From contig NZ_PJJO01000060.1 in assembly GCF_002929535.1 (NCBI RefSeq), positions 124,001 through 188,000 on the forward strand: DNA of 64,000 nt, in the 5' to 3' direction. Made by a program: the position numbers and the translations under genes. Each line of letters opens with the position of its first letter. The first letter of the stretch is position 1. Below the pieces are notes generated by a model. The model did not search any database, was not told where the DNA came from, and was given only the letters and a program-made list of their open reading frames with translations. Below, piece after piece: positions 63,651 through 64,000 of the stretch. This DNA is from Cryobacterium sp. Y11 (GTDB lineage: Bacteria; Actinomycetota; Actinomycetes; Actinomycetales; Microbacteriaceae).

Positions 63651-64000
63651 TCAAACCTGAATCTGGCCGACCGGTAGCGTGGAGTCCGCGCCGAATTCGA
63701 GCGTCGAGGGCTCATGGCCGGCCATGATCAGCTGCGCACCGAGGGCGGCGATCATGGCGCCGTTGTCGGTGCAGAGCGAGAGGGGCGGGATGCGGAGGAC
63801 GATGCCGGCGGCATCCGTTCTCTCAGTAGCTACGGCCCGCAGCCGGGCGTTAGCGATCACTCCGCCGCCGAGAAGCAGGCGTGGCACGCCAAAGTCGCCG
63901 CAGGCGACGATGGCCTTGGTGAGCAGAATGTCGACCACTGCCTCGCGAAAACTGGCAGCAACGTCGGCGACCGGTACGAGTTCACCAGCATCCTGCCTTT
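63651..64000 (-). CDS. tsaD: tRNA N6-threonylcarbamoyladenosine transferase TsaD (5' part outside window)
   Basis: The C-terminal ~116 residues of TsaD, which makes t6A37 in ANN-decoding tRNAs. The frame is open to the window edge (from about 63999 down), so the apparent start at 63938 is internal. Diagnostic pieces are [20 protein letters not shown] and [13 protein letters not shown], with the metal/nucleotide-binding Asp. Orientation matches transcription towards the DUF4190 genes. Confidence 0.93.
   Translation of the reverse strand, partial: RQDAGELVPVADVAASFREAVVDILLTKAIVACGDFGVPRLLLGGGVIANARLRAVATERTDAAGIVLRIPPLSLCTDNGAMIAALGAQLIMAGHEPSTLEFGADSTLPVGQIQV

Overview
The window is a 64 kb piece of a high-GC actinobacterial chromosome, most likely from the family Microbacteriaceae. 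This is inferred from family content (DUF6350/PerM, DUF3817, DUF3054, GuaB3, dimeric NADP-isocitrate dehydrogenase, an Ig-fused LivH), from frequent leaderless starts, and from gene order. The order sucC-sucD-perM-purN-purH with pcrA nearby matches, from memory, the Rv0949-Rv0957 neighbourhood of Mycobacterium tuberculosis. No rRNA, tRNA, CRISPR array, insertion sequence or phage module was seen.

Layout. 0-5 kb: 3' part of an asparagine-type permease, two MFS exporters, purU and a DUF2568 protein. 5-10.5 kb: a 1237-residue secreted subtilase and icd, separated by strong hairpins. 10.5-12.8 kb: small accessory genes (GNAT, alkyltransferase-like, cupin) with several tandem repeats. 12.8-17.8 kb: a heterodimeric ABC exporter, a new 44-codon ORF upstream of it, and a DedA protein. 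17.8-25 kb: a core metabolic block on the minus strand (leucine/valine dehydrogenase, purH, purN, perM, sucD, sucC). 25-26.2 kb: VIT-type and DUF3054 membrane proteins.

26.2-42.3 kb is an accessory and decaying stretch. It holds a large membrane protein that looks like a split alpha/beta hydrolase, a three-gene flavin electron-transfer cluster (ferric-reductase-like, FMN-binding, ApbE), pcrA, a GDPD, a Bax-inhibitor-like protein and an esterase. It also holds a TetR gene that shares one palindromic promoter with a frameshifted EamA transporter. Gene remnants lie between these genes: histidine phosphatase, FUSC, NfeD-like, SRPBCC and part of a GDPD. A truncated AbiEi/DUF559-like gene lies further on, at 47.4 kb.

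42.4-53.4 kb combines guanine nucleotide synthesis (guaA, guaB3, guaB) with DUF3817, SURF1, a KhtTU-type cation/proton antiporter pair and glpD. 53.6-59.9 kb is a complete branched-chain amino acid ABC transporter (livHMGF, with livK convergent) plus a short orphan binding lipoprotein. The window ends with rarD, groES under a CIRCE operator, a THUMP-like methyltransferase, two DUF4190 membrane proteins and the 3' part of tsaD.

Three genome-level patterns stand out. First, at least thirteen genes have a -10 hexamer starting exactly 12 nt upstream of the start codon, which predicts leaderless transcripts. Second, two intergenic regions 39 kb apart carry the same pair of uncharacterised repeat types (a CG-rich palindromic unit and a roughly 65-bp unit). 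Third, short tandem repeats cluster near 11.3-12.8 kb and 49.8-51.9 kb, several of them inside coding ends.
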